Shown in pieces: positions 13,901 to 26,500 of a stretch of 64,000 nucleotides of DNA. The stretch is from Ichthyophonus hoferi. Its lineage: Eukaryota > Opisthokonta > Ichthyosporea > Ichthyophonida > Ichthyophonidae. The position numbers and the translations under genes are program-made. The stretch is taken from assembly GCA_002751075.1 (NCBI GenBank), contig NAOQ01000300.1, positions 18,740-82,739 of the forward strand, read 5' to 3'. How positions within the stretch are numbered: the first letter of the stretch is position 1; every line of letters begins with the position of its first letter. The notes under the pieces are model-generated. The model was not told the DNA's origin. It searched no databases and was given only the letters and a program-made list of their open reading frames with translations.

Positions 13901-15649
13901 AATACCCTGTTGTTTCAGTTATTCTGCACCACGGTATAGAATTACACCATATAGTATAGTATGGTACAGCATAGTAACACATTCGCCCACATATTATCTA
14001 AGCACCAATCACCTTGCTTGTGCCATTATAGACAGCCAACAAAGTCTTTCTGGTATAAAAAAATCCCGAAAGAGCCATCCTATTGACTAAGTATTTCAAA
14101 TGAAATAGAAGGAGTGAGAGTGAGAAGCTGAGGGTATGTGGTATAAATAGAGGTCCAATCTGGAATGTCCAGTAGGTAATAGTGTGCTTGGCAGACCATG
14201 GATTAGAAAGATCTAATAGCAATAAAAAATATAACTATAGCAATCAATGAATAATACTTAATAAAACTAGTAACAAAAGTAACGCAATAGCCATTTCATC
14301 AATAAAAATGATCGTCCAAATAAAGATACAAATAAAGACCAATGATTAGTCAAAATAATAAAAACAGTAATAATACTAATACTGATTTAAATATCAACTA
14401 AAGATACTCCTATAACATTAAGAGTACTGGAATTAAAAATAACAATCACGAGCCCTACCTGCATATGCACGGTTCACATGACCATAGGCAATGGCACTGT
14501 CTTTCTCTACCTTAGCCTGGTCACAAATCTTTAGAAAGTTTGGCTTTGTGGGTAAGGAATGGGTTAAATAACTTACAGGATGAGTCTGCCTTTCAAAGTG
14601 CCTATCCTTTCACAACTTCCTTAAGGCTATGCTATTTTATTATCTCCACAGAACCTACTGCCTTCCTTCCAATCCATGATACCACCATGCACATATAAAA
14701 TGAGTCGACAATGTTAATCTTTTTGTAACAAAAAAGTAAATACCAAAATCCGCAATACAAGTCATATACAGTAAGATCATAAACATGACCTACACTAGGT
14801 AGACGCCAGGGGAGGACCCTCTGGTTGATGTCATACCAGTCCAGCAAGCCTTGCTGGATGTTTGTAACATCATAAGGTTGAAACTCATGATAGGCTGGCC
14901 CATGATGGGCCTTGCATGAGGGCCGAGCCTCTATGTCAGGGTTGGAAGATAGGGTTGTTTAATAGGCAAACGGAGACGGTATAATACGGGAAATGCATTT
15001 ATTTTTACTTTTAAAAGGGTAAATTACATACATGTTTGCTCAGGAAATCAATTAATAGTTTAAATGCATAAAACTTTCATATGAAAACTGAATATGCGCA
15101 TATATTCCAAGAAATATACAGAGTTATATGTACAGGAGCAGGTAAGCTCATAGGAGGATAGCGTCAAGGTAAGAGAATAGGAGGTCAGCCAGAATCTTGC
15201 CCATTCCTGTCTGGAGAACAATCTCTTTGTATAGTATAAAAACATATTGTAATAAGGTTAATGTGCATTCCTGTTTCTTTGGATGTACATAAACTGGTCA
15301 TAGATGTTTTCATTCCTCTCACCGGTAAGGAAAATGCAATTGCAAGCACACAACTTGTATACATGCGGAAGTGTCTGTAACCAGACAGTACATAATCATA
15401 AGGCAAATAGAAGTACATAATATTTTTTGCAAAAAAAACAGCAAACCAGTACCAACCTGCCAGCAAGTCCTCTATATCTTGTACAGTTGGCTCCTTTTTT
15501 ACAACGTGCTCCTTTTTTACATCGTGCTCTTTTTTTGCCACAGGCTCTTCCTTGTTCTTTTTTGTTGTTGGCCGCTTTGGTAATTTCTCCGCCACCAGAA
15601 GGCTTGTAGATTGCCGTTTAGAGGACCTAGTCTCGTACATTATCCCCAT
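6913..15649 (-). CDS. MUTYH: Adenine DNA glycosylase MUTYH
   Basis: Removes adenine mispaired with 8-oxoguanine in base excision repair, in nucleus and mitochondria. Eighteen exons: 15457-15649, 14794-14930, 14459-14516, 13781-13809, 13284-13328, 12611-12652, 12102-12173, 11761-11845, 11072-11198, 10668-10833, 10225-10291, 9621-9674, 8930-9076, 8526-8686, 8176-8297, 7851-7899, 7336-7410, 6913-7011. They sum to 1728 bases, 575 residues (human about 546). Visible features are [12 protein letters not shown], the helix-hairpin-helix [10 protein letters not shown], catalytic Asp in [10 protein letters not shown], and a 4Fe-4S loop C-X6-C-X2-C-X5-C in exon 10. A NUDIX-like 8-oxoG recognition domain follows with [11 protein letters not shown] and [13 protein letters not shown]-binding PIP box, QHTIDTFF, lies near the C-terminus. 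The N-terminus carries lysine-rich KKEH repeats. The intron after exon 4 uses a GC donor. The acceptor of exon 10 and the exon 14/15 join are the least certain. Confidence 0.95.
9536..9606. repeat. Degenerate TAGTA-type pentamer array in a MUTYH intron
   Basis: About 70 bases built of five-base units such as TAGTA, CAGTA, GAGTA and AAGTA. A short related stretch lies at 13948-13978, in another MUTYH intron. The reverse complement of the same motif recurs in DNAJA3 at 42133-42270. Confidence 0.7.
10919..10947. repeat. (TA)n microsatellite
   Basis: Pure TA dinucleotide run of 29 bases inside a MUTYH intron. Confidence 0.95.
13948..13978. repeat. Short TAGTA-type pentamer stretch
   Basis: Contains TATAGTATAGTATGGTACAG, related to the array at 9536-9606. 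It lies in the MUTYH intron between exons 3 and 4. Confidence 0.5.
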
Positions 15650-16342
15650 CTCTCCGTTGAAAATATGATTGTTGCACCTGTAACCACTATTCTTTATATT
15701 GCCTCAGGTTCATTCCCATCTCAATTCTATTTTTTATTTCCTTTCTCAACTCGTAGCTAGCGGTAGTCTTTTATGGTATACAGGGTAAGGCAAAGACAGA
15801 TAGACAGATAAGAAATTATGGGGTAAAGGAAAAAACACGGAATGGGAGATCCTAATAGCCCTAAAGATTTACTAGGGTAGACTAGTAGTGTATAGTCCTG
15901 GCCCAGTGGATTGTAATCCTCAGTCTAGATTTCAGGCAAGCAGGTTGCATGCAGTCTTTATATTCTTATTTTTGGCGCCAAAATTAGAAATTCACCAATA
16001 AATAACCTTATTAATTCTAATAATTGTGCAAAAGCCCAGGATTATCTTAAAATAGTTATAGCTTCGTATGGCTATTGGCTAACTTATAAAGACTTCCCAG
16101 ACAATAAATAGTAGGTTTAACCACCAATTAAAAAGGAGATTGTATTAGGAACGAATAGGGGTTATAAATATATACTAGATAGACTGCAGAGCAATATGGT
16201 ATAGAAAGATATATATAATACAAGATAATAGTATATATTAAGTAGGCTAGAAAGGGAGTGTTCAGTATGGAAAGATATATATAATATAATAATATATTTT
16301 AGATAAATCATAGAGAGTTATATAAGAATAAGCAGTGGCAGG
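15650..16342. promoter_or_regulatory. Divergent promoter region of MUTYH and the coiled-coil gene
   Basis: The 693 bases between the MUTYH ATG (-) and the ATG of the next gene (+) must hold both promoters unless distant 5' exons exist. It contains a perfect E2F-type palindrome at 15971-15982 and an ATTGG (reverse CCAAT) in GGCTATTGGCTAAC near 16070. No long open frame is seen. The promoter role is inferred from gene arrangement; transcription starts are not visible. Confidence 0.65.
15971..15982. promoter_or_regulatory. E2F/DP-type palindrome TTTGGCGCCAAA
   Basis: A perfect 12-base palindrome matching the symmetric E2F consensus. It sits 322 bases from the MUTYH start and 361 bases from the start of the divergent coiled-coil gene. 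It is GC-rich in an AT-rich spacer, which makes chance less likely. Cell-cycle control of both genes is an inference. Confidence 0.6.
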
Positions 16343-19300
16343 ATGGGCAGGAAAGATGACGAGAGTGGACCCGGTTCGCCGCCGGATTCGGATTCGGATG
16401 AGAGGGAAACACCAGAAGGTAGGAAAGGAAGAGGTTGGGGAGACGATGTTTATAGGAACACCTAGACAGGAAGCATCCTATTGGCAGATACGTTGTTAAG
16501 AGTGTGAGTGGGGGAATGAGTTATATCTATAAGGCTGTCTGTATGGCTATAGCACTATATTTAATGGCTATTTCCTCCCAGTCAGACAGGAAGACGACAT
16601 AATCCTAGAACTACAAAGGGACCTTCTCCGCGTTAAGGTAGGTTATAGGATGTGGACCTACCGCTCTTCCTACCTTGCACCTTGGTAGTCCCTAACCCTT
16701 TACCATACTTTGCCCTTAGGCTGACAGGGACCTCCTGAAGGGTAGTTGGCAGGCAGCTCAGCTAAAAGGCAAGCCATTAGCCATCTTATTATCTATAATA
16801 TCTCTATATGTTGACTTGTATGTCTGTCGATGGTGGCAGGCTATTGTACTGGTGTCTTGTTTTGTGTATATAGAGGTTTGAGTTTGCTTGTACAAGTGTT
16901 TTCTTTTTAGAAAGCTGTGCTGAAGGCTTACCATCACATCTGCTAACATACCTCTAAGATTTATATATATACCTATTATTAACACGCATCTTTAGTATGT
17001 ACATATGCCTATATAGTACACACCATTACTCTCTATAACTGCTTGTTCATTTATACCTATATATATAGATATAGACATAGATACATAGATATATAGACAT
17101 AATCCGTATTAATATATGTCCCACACACTACATTAATGCAGCCATCCAATTACGATGTATATCTACATAGCCATATAAATTAATAATTGTCATGACATAT
17201 CACTTATATTGGCCGTTATATGCGTACAGTCCGCCGACAGGCTGAAGGTCATGCATCTCCTGTCTTATTGGTTGATGAAGACCCCGATGTATTGGTAGAT
17301 CTTTTAAGAAAGCACAGGCATCTGAGCGCTTTAAGAGAGCGGCTGATGATGCAGGACATGGTTGCTAAGGCCGTTTGTGATAGGTGGGAGGGAGTAGATA
17401 TATATATCTACTAATTTTAATGGTCATATGCAGCCATACATGTCCTGTGTGTGATAGGCTAGTCTATAGATAGATGAGGGATTTGATAGGTGGGAGTATT
17501 GTAGAGTAAATAGTGTGGGCATATGTGTATATATAATCCAAACATATATAAGGTTGTTATATATTCCTTGTATGAGTGCCGCCTATTGGCATGATAAAAT
17601 TGGCATATTTATGCATGCCTTCTAATAGGTTGCTATGTATGTACGATCTGTAAATTTCTATTTCTATATATAGGTCTGCACTTATGTCTGCTCCTAGATC
17701 TATTCCTATTGGTTGTCTCTATAAGAGCATGTAAGTCTCCAGCCGTGTCTAAGCTGCTGATCGGTGTAGAATCATGTATGGTAGTGGTAAAATGTTAATG
17801 CAGTGGTTGTATGGGCATATGTACTCATCCCTTGGTGTAAGTATAAAGGGGTGTTTGGCTAAGAACCTATAGATGTGGATGTATGGCGAGGAAGGCATAC
17901 CATTAGCTACATTGTCTCTTTGATTCTATTTATTTTATCATTCTATTCCTTCTTTCCTATGGTATTACGGTGTTTTAGTATCTGTCTGTCTGTTTGGGGC
18001 TTTTCCCTTTCTTGTTCTTTTAACAGACACACTCACGTGAACTCTTTGTAGTTTGTCTTTATCGTTGACCTGTCTCCCTGTATATATATATATATATCTG
18101 GGTGGGTGCAAAGATATTACAGGGTGCAATACTATACGACTCCAACCCTGTCTCCTCCTCTCAGGGTTCGACTGAATGAAGAGCATAACCGATTAAATAT
18201 GGCAGAAGACAAGGCCCTTAGTAATACAGATCACAGGTACTGATTGATAGTAGGGAGAGGGGGAAGAAGGATGTTGTAGAAGATGGCTGTTAGTGTGAAA
18301 GGGGTGCCACATCTAGTTAGCCTGCCTATTACCCAATGTCACTATAAATAGATGTACCAATAGATGATGGGAGAGAGGGGCATAGGAGAGGACAGCTGGT
18401 TGGACGGGATGGGATGGGCCAAGCCTTGTACAGGCAGGTGGCGGCTGTATTAGTATATTTATGTGCTACGTAACCCTATTACCTTATCGCCTCTCTTTCT
18501 TTCTCGCTCTTTTCTATTGTAAGGTCCTGTTTATCCCCACCCTACTAATCTTAATGGCAAAGGGCCCCTATGGAGGCCTTCTCCCAGGAGAGAGAGAATG
18601 AGGCCATCCTTTATCAAAGGAACAGTCAGCTGCAGGCTTTAAGGAAGAGGAGGGCAGGTAGGTGGTCTGACCCCCAGGGGTAAGTGCTAGGATAGAGAAT
18701 AGAGAGGACTATATACTAGGTGGGGTCAGTTGGTATATTGTATTATATGACGTTGATTATGAAGGTAGTAAAGCTATTATCTTGTTGTAGATAGTATGTT
18801 CCTGTTTATGTAATTCTTTCCCACCCTGCATCTACCATGCTGCCTAGGGTATTGATAGATGCCTGACGTCATCGAGTGGTTAATGGTTGGTGGTATGTGT
18901 AAATACCCGATCGCAGATAAGGGTTGTGATTTTCCATCTCTCAGAGTCATTAGCTTTTTATGGACCAACAATGATAGTTCTTGTTGCTTTGAGACTGTAC
19001 GTTTAGCACACACAACCTCATCTGTATATAAAGGGTGTTGTAATACTTAGTGGGAGCTGGTAGTGACTATGGCCTATACAGATCTTCTATATGATGTGAT
19101 TGCAAAGAAAGAGGCATATAGCACGAAGCGGCGGGAGTATATGGACTGGACCCAGCAGGTTGTTGCAGAGTAAGGGGCATTGCTTGTCTTTGTTATTTGC
19201 TGGTGTACTGGGGACTACTTGTATATGTGTAGGTGTATGTATATGTACGTGTGTATATTGTTTCCAATTACCCGTTCTGGGGTGGTACAATTGATGCATA

Positions 19301-20101
19301 TCAGCCCACGATTTCTGTCCAATCGTACACTACTAATCCCTTTAAGCCTTATTATGCGGTTTATAGTATAATCCAGTTCTATGACTGGTTAATAATTGAC
19401 ACCCAATTGGACAAATCCAGTTTCACTTTACATTGCCTTATACTATTATCATTGCATTATAATATATACCTTGTATATTATTATCGTTATATCATAATCT
19501 GTACCTTGTATACTATTATCGTTGCATTATAACGATGTATACATGTTATAGTACTGTGATCGTTAAAGCAATGTCTCTTTAAGATAGACCATCCCTTCCC
19601 TCTCCTTCCTTCTCTATAATGGTAGGTGCCTATAAAAAACTCTCCGCTTAAGCCTGTCCTACTCCTACTTACTAACAGTGACCTTCTTAGGGACCTGCAG
19701 GATGTGTTTGAACAACTAGATGCATGTTGCAACTTGTACCAGGTAATAACTAAGAAGCCCTGTGTGTACGTATAGGTGTGCATGCATACACAACATAGCA
19801 CAGTCTGTCTATAAACCCGCCCTGCCTGCCTTTCCTTCCCCCTTCCCCCTCTGACTCCTACGATTAATAACCATCAATCTACACTTTCTACCTCCCTGCC
19901 TATACCAAGTCGTTCATTTTCCTTTACTTTTCCCTCTCTTCCTAGCAGTATAGTGCTGTGTTTATTTCCATCGCCCATTTAAACCCCATCCATATCTCTA
20001 TGCGCTAACTCTCTCTCCCCTAGGCCTTACTGGTGGCCTCTGGGGTGGATCCTATTGCCAATGACCTACCTTTGGCCGTGCCTAGGCCCAACCATACTTG
20101 A
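16343..20101 (+). CDS. Coiled-coil protein of 235 residues, weakly CENP-H-like
   Basis: Nine exons: 16343-16418, 16582-16637, 16720-16768, 17230-17383, 18165-18236, 18593-18657, 19064-19169, 19691-19742 and 20024-20101. They sum to 708 bases and keep phase throughout. The N-terminus is acidic and Ser/Asp-rich, with an SDSDERE patch. The middle is charged helix likely to form coiled coil, from IILELQRDLLRVKADRDLL to REYMDWTQQVVAEDLQDVF. The C-terminus reads LYQALLVASGVDPIAND. That ending, the length and the coiled-coil build resemble the kinetochore protein CENP-H, whose human C-terminus has FQNLILGSKVNWAEDP, but the match is weak. Intron 3 has a GC donor (16769). The acceptors of exons 6 and 7 were chosen to keep frame and have alternatives nearby. 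The gene is head-to-head with MUTYH and tail-to-tail with GATB. Confidence 0.7.
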
Positions 20102-20543
20102 TACCAGACAACTTTATATAAAAATAGATAGATAGATATATGGATATGTGCATGAATATATATGTATAGGGCATTAATAGGCCGAGATTAAGAAATGAAT
20201 GATGGTAGTAATAATTTTTATAATAAAAAAAACCAATAAAGTAAATCATTAAAATAAATGCACAGTATTTATGTTGAGTATCTCCAGAAATGAGATATTT
20301 GGCAGGGTCTTTTAATTGGCTGGTCTATTTATGGCCAGAGTAAAGAGCTATGACGTAGGTTGATAATAGTTCATATTCATGCAGGGGTGTGTTCGTCATT
20401 GTGTCAATGTAGTACTAACAACCGAGATAGCAGCCAGATATATATGCATATACCCGTCGTCTTACATCTTCGTTCGGGCTTGTACATACACCTATATGTA
20501 GGTTGATGACCACTCTGTAGATACAGGAATGGTAACTATATCA
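20102..20543. other. Convergent 3' spacer
   Basis: Tail-to-tail spacer of 442 bases between the coiled-coil gene (+) and GATB (-). It is AT-rich and holds AATAAA at 20222-20227 and again at 20235-20240, about 120-140 bases after the + strand stop. These are likely poly(A) signals for the coiled-coil gene. Nothing else is seen. Confidence 0.6.
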
Positions 20544-23500
20544 TTAGCTAGTTGGAGGGATGTGAGTGGGGTCATCGAGGCGTGATAAGCATCCAGTCAT
20601 GATGGCCATGACCATACGAGGATTAGCTGATCCCCCTGACTTTTTCAAGACCTTAGCAACCATTGGATTGATGATTCCCGTCCTAAAGGATGCCCTCTTA
20701 GCAACCTGCAGGGAGGGGGGTGAAAAGAGAGAACAGGTCATAGTATGAGGGGAGGAAAGTGGGCGTATAGACCAGTAGTTATTACTACCCGTCAGACCGG
20801 GCTAAGAGTCTATACGTGCCACAGGGCGTACATAGGTATAGCCTTTATGGCAGCCTACCAATAATACTAATGAAAACTAACGTTTGAAGGTCTACCCATA
20901 ACATCTAGACCAGTAAAAACACGCACAGGTAGGGTTGCCTGACCCCTTAGTTACCTAAGGAGCCACATGCGACATGTAAGGCAGGCACTGCATACTATCT
21001 ATATGTGTGTATATCCCTGTGTCTATTGCTGTAACTACGTATATAAAGGCTTAGCTTGCTCTATATATATATATATTGAACCAATCAAATTATGTGCATA
21101 AAAGGGTGCTATTCCGCTCCGTATCATTGGTCACCCTGTCCTATTGTCATTATATCGCTATAACCACCATTTTGTGTCCTAATCAAGAAGTTACGTGGTT
21201 ACCATGCAGACCCCTACCAATTATAAACATGCATTAGGTGGCATTCTACCCCACTAATATTGGCTAATAATAATCAAATAACAGGAGACCATTGGGTATG
21301 TGACTGTGGTGCAATCCTATTAGAGGAAACTGTGTAGACAAGATCTCATAGTATGACGAAGTCATATGGTGTGTATATAGTGTATGTAGTGTGTATGTGT
21401 TTAGTGTATATAGTATATGCAGTGTATGTGAGGTGTCTGTAGTGTATATGTAGTGTATGTGGGGTACATGCATATCCTTTGGGCCTGTCTAATATATATA
21501 TACAGGTGGTGTCATAAAGTCAGACAGCCCCCCCCTTTCCCCAGCAAGGCCCTTACCAAGGTAGCCTCCTCACGAATAATAGTTTCACATAGCTTACGAA
21601 TCTGGGCTTCATCTGAGAGCTGGAGCCATTTGTTCTAATCATCACACCTCTAGTTAGTACCTCACTATCCCCTACCCACTACCTCTCTTCCTCTTTACCC
21701 AGGTACAGCTGGTAGAGTGTCTACAATTAAAGGGTCATTGCTACCATTACCCCATACCAGAGGTATAGTGATGATCCTATTGGTGGATGTGGCGTTTAAA
21801 TATAGAACTGGGTGCTGATTTGTTGGTGGCTGCGGGGTAGGCCTATAGGTATTGGTGGGGATATAATAGTACAAAGGGGATTGGCAAGTGTAGACTAATC
21901 TACGTCTGCGAATGAATTCTATTGGCTATTTAATAGTTATAGCATCTTTTTAATATTGTTGATTGGCTAAAAATTATAGCAAGTGTGGCTAGGATAGCGA
22001 AAGAGGGATGGGGAGGAGGTAGAAGAGAGAGAGAGGAGAGGGAGAAGGAGAGAACTAGAATGAAGATAGGACCAATGCGAAAGGAATGGCATCAATGAAT
22101 ACGGATAGGAGAGTGTGATGGTCAGTAAAGGAAGATATAATAGGAGGAGGTCATAAAGGAGGGAAGGAGAGGGGATGGCGTCACCTGGACTATAATGTCT
22201 ATAGGGGTCCTCTTATCACCTCCCATCAGGAGATGGAGTGTGTTCTTGGCTACCGAGGCTAGGTAATTGGACCACAGGGTTAGCTATGTACCCCTACCCT
22301 TGCACCTACAGGGGGTAGGTTCTGACAGCCATAGAGGAATAGAGGATATATACAGAGACAGGTCAGAAGACAGGCTAGGCCTGCAGGACAATGCAGGGCA
22401 AGGGTAGGGTGTACAGGATAAACTATATCTCAGAATGGCTTAACAACACAAACAGGCAATATGTTGTGGGCTATATACTATGTATTATCACCTACCAGAT
22501 ATTTTACCCAATTGCATTAGGTCTAGCAAGGCACCAAATGACTTGGGAGTAACTGGGCATTGTTCCAGGGTAATCTCCTGCACCTTGATCTCTCTAAACA
22601 TGGTGGATAATATCCTGTATACCGAGGAAGAGAATGAGATGCAGTGGGGGTAGGATGGTACTGGTAGAGAGAGAAGGGGGAGATGGGGAAGAGAGATACA
22701 GGAAGAGGTACGACACACATCGAAGGGACTATGTACTGGTTAGGAAAGGATAACTGAGCACGGGCATCTGGATGGACCTATCAATAGGATAACCACTAGC
22801 CTATGAAAGGAGAAGTTAAAGTGCACATATAAGTAGGTCTATAGGAGGGAGAGAGAGAGAATAAGAGCACGATCTCAACAGGTATATATATGGGATGGGG
22901 AGCGAGAGGATTATGTATGATGAGTGGATAAAAGTTACTGCATAAAAGACAAGGGTGGATGGGGTAGGCTAGTAGAAACTAATGAAATATATACATACCA
23001 TTTAGCCGCCTGATGAGCATTTCTACCAATTGCCAACTAGTTACCCAATATAGGAAGAGGAGGGATAGTGTTAGATTACCAATAGGAAGAGGAGAATAGT
23101 GAGGCAAGCCTGGGGATAGCCTCTTAGACCAATAGTAAAGACATAGTAGACGTAGACAGTTTACCAGTTAATTGCAATGTATGGTAGATACCCTTTACCC
23201 TAAATATAGTGAGTCCATATAGGATATGTAGCTGAATACTGCCATAAAGCCTTAGTATACATGTATATATCAGACCCAACCTTGGAGCGGTAATACCACA
23301 TAGAGGGGGGAAATGCATCCATATGTGTAAGGGTGCATCTGGTATCTATCTAATGGTATCAATATACGTTTATCTCTATATGATTCACTTGTCTGTCTAC
23401 ACACACCAACACGTCCTGTTTTATTTCACTGGTTGTTCCCTTTATTATTAGGTCCAATTGGGAGCAAAGTAGGCCTATGCTCACTTTCATGTCTCTTAAT

Positions 23501-26500
23501 TCCATACCCAATCACATACAGTCGTGGTAATAGAATAGAACAGCAATTATTACAATATAGAGATGCGTGTTACAACATAGCGGGCCCCTCCTAGGATCAC
23601 ACCCAACGCATACCTTCTCAAAGTAGGCGAAAGCACCTGGAGAGTTCATTAGATCAATGCAGTCACGCTTAGAGATCTTGTACTAGGGGTGTAGGGAAGG
23701 AGAGAGTGAGCATCTGGCTATATCTGGTAGCTAGTCTCGTGAAGGGGTAGAACAGGAGAACAGGGGGGCGCCTTTTACAGTAGGGACATTGCTATTAGGT
23801 ATACGGCTATTGGCCATAGCATTGGTGCATCCAGCCCCTTTTATAGGTGTAGGTTATCTAGATTATGAAGTCTTATTGGCTCATATTTAGAATTACTGCC
23901 TATCAAATGTGAGGGATGAGAAAGGTTGCTTGGTATGGTCAATCAAACTCTTAAGATAAAAATTTAATATAAGTAGGTACAACTTGTCCAGTCACTTAGT
24001 ATATGTCTTTCTGTTATCTGGCAGTTATCCAATTAGGAGTTGATTTATGGATTCCAGCCAAGAAAAAGTTGACTTTTCTTACATGGCACAGATAGTTTGT
24101 AGGTTTGGATGATAATCGAATGGACAGGAATCATTGTGTGGGTCATGGGCAAGCAATGGCTTTAGTGCCTATCAGCCTTATTCTAACTAACCCAGACTAG
24201 CCTCCCCTGGACAGCTGGTAGCTAGGCTAGTATGGATGGCTATAACCACTACTAATAAATAAATAATGCGGCCAGTAATAATAAGTAATAAGTAAAACAG
24301 AAATAAACATAAATGAAAAGGAACAAAAGGGCGATGAATAATAAATTCAATAATAAATAACATAATTAATAATTAATAAGAATTAAGGATTAATAGAATT
24401 TCATTTTTTAAAAAATGAATGTAGTGCCTGGGTATATAGCCTTATGGAATTAGACCCTTCCTGTACAACAGAGATGCACTGCAAGCTATTGGCCATAGAT
24501 ATTCAAACATCCATGAAGATCAGTACATATCACGCAACTCTATACGCTAAATTAGGTAAGGTCTGTATACGCTTACCTGATCGGATAGGCGCGTGATCTT
24601 GGCCTCAGGGAGCTCTGGCATGGCCTGATTGAGTGAGGCTATATAGTGCTGTAGGTAAGGAATAGAGGGAGTAGATATATTTAGAGAGTAGAAGGGGCTG
24701 AGCGCGCGCTCTCTCTCTCTCTCTCTACTTCTCTCTATGTGCGGGTATGTGGCAGCTCTATCTTTACCCCTCCATTCAAGCCTACCCACATATAATGGTA
24801 CTACTATAGGATGTGGTGTACCTCTGATAGCATTAAAGGAGGGAGATCGGGCTCTGGCATGTACCTGTTGGCATAGGGAGGCCGGTTGGTGAGAGCCGAG
24901 TGGAGAGAAACTATGAGGATAGGGAGGAAAAAGGGAGAGCAGAGGGGAACATGTATACAGATAGATAGGAATAGTAAATATGAAAAAGGTAGGGATAGGG
25001 ATAAAGTTATTGGACTAACTCGCCAACCAACAGCCAATGCAATGGGCCTACCCTCCTTCTCCCCCTCCCCACCTACATACAGACAATGCCCACTCCTTTA
25101 CCTATAATCTTTAGCTGATTCCTTGGACCTAGAGGATTCTGTTATCTCTTTATCTGTTATATACCGTCGTGTTTCGTGCTTTACAGCCAGCCCTAATTTT
25201 AATACATCAATTTGACGCTTGATCTCCATATCTGTTTGGTAAGTATAAATAGATAGCCAATAAATTGGATGGGAAGATGGCATAAAGGCCTAGCCCTCAT
25301 TACACATACCTATTAGTAGATCATGCACACATTGTATGTACAAGGAAGTGTTGCAGGTATGAAAGGGAAGAGGAGGCATGTATAGCATGATACAGAGAGA
25401 CCAGATTATAGAAGGGCTACAACATCATGCTAATACCAAAAATAAAGAGAGACGGGCTTGTTTTCGTTCAACCCACAACCGTGCTATTATTGTTATAACT
25501 AATTGTATTAGATGCATGCACCAGCACGCACCAATAGCCTTCTGGATAGATCGTAGCCCCCTCACATTCTTAATCTCCACCCTAGTCCCACAGGGCTCTC
25601 CTTCTCTGCTCACTGACACATTACAGTCTACCCTCATTCCCCCCTGTACCACCCCATGGGTTGGTTGGCTACATACGACTAGAGCTGCGATTAGTGCTTA
25701 TAAGATGTTCTCCCTTAGATGATTGCCCCCTAACTTGATCTATCCATAGAGGATCAGGGTGAAAGTAGTAGACTATTTAGTCAATGAGTTTATTGACCAT
25801 TGGTGGGTTGGCTGGGTTATTCATTAGTAGGCTGGTCAGGTATCATCAGGAAATGTCCAATTACATTTTATATAGGGGGGTAAGGTGCCAGCCTATGCAC
25901 TACCAATACTATCAGTTGACTTTACACAGGACCAAATGATGTTATCCCGACTTATACACTATAACAATGATTGAACGTTTATCATACTAATATTAGTCAC
26001 TTCTACATGTATACTCTTCATATATAAGTAGATACATACAACTAGTCCACCCAACCCTAGTTATAACCCGTGCCTAGTCTATATATGCAGTACGTTACCA
26101 CACCTCCTCTTTATAAATGGTTCTGTTGCCCAGAATCCTTTCCACCCCATCCCATTCTTCTCTCCGGTCACCCCCATACTTTACAGTTTCCATGGCAGAA
26201 CTGATCAACCAATACATACAGTAGACGCCAATCTACCCCTTTATATAATGTGTCTCGCCCCCTACTGGTACCAGGGTCTACATCCATCATGGACACAGCC
26301 CAAACACCATGATAATTGGTTGCAGGTAAAGCAACCAATGAAGGATGGGTCATCAAATACAATAGATGATATGAAATGAACGCCTCAATCGCGGATAATT
26401 ATTGGCCTTTATAGATCACGTGATCTGTGCCTAAACCAAGAAGTTTAGATTCACATATAGACAGACAGGTCTCACCTCTTCCAGATCTCCAGCACTAGTT

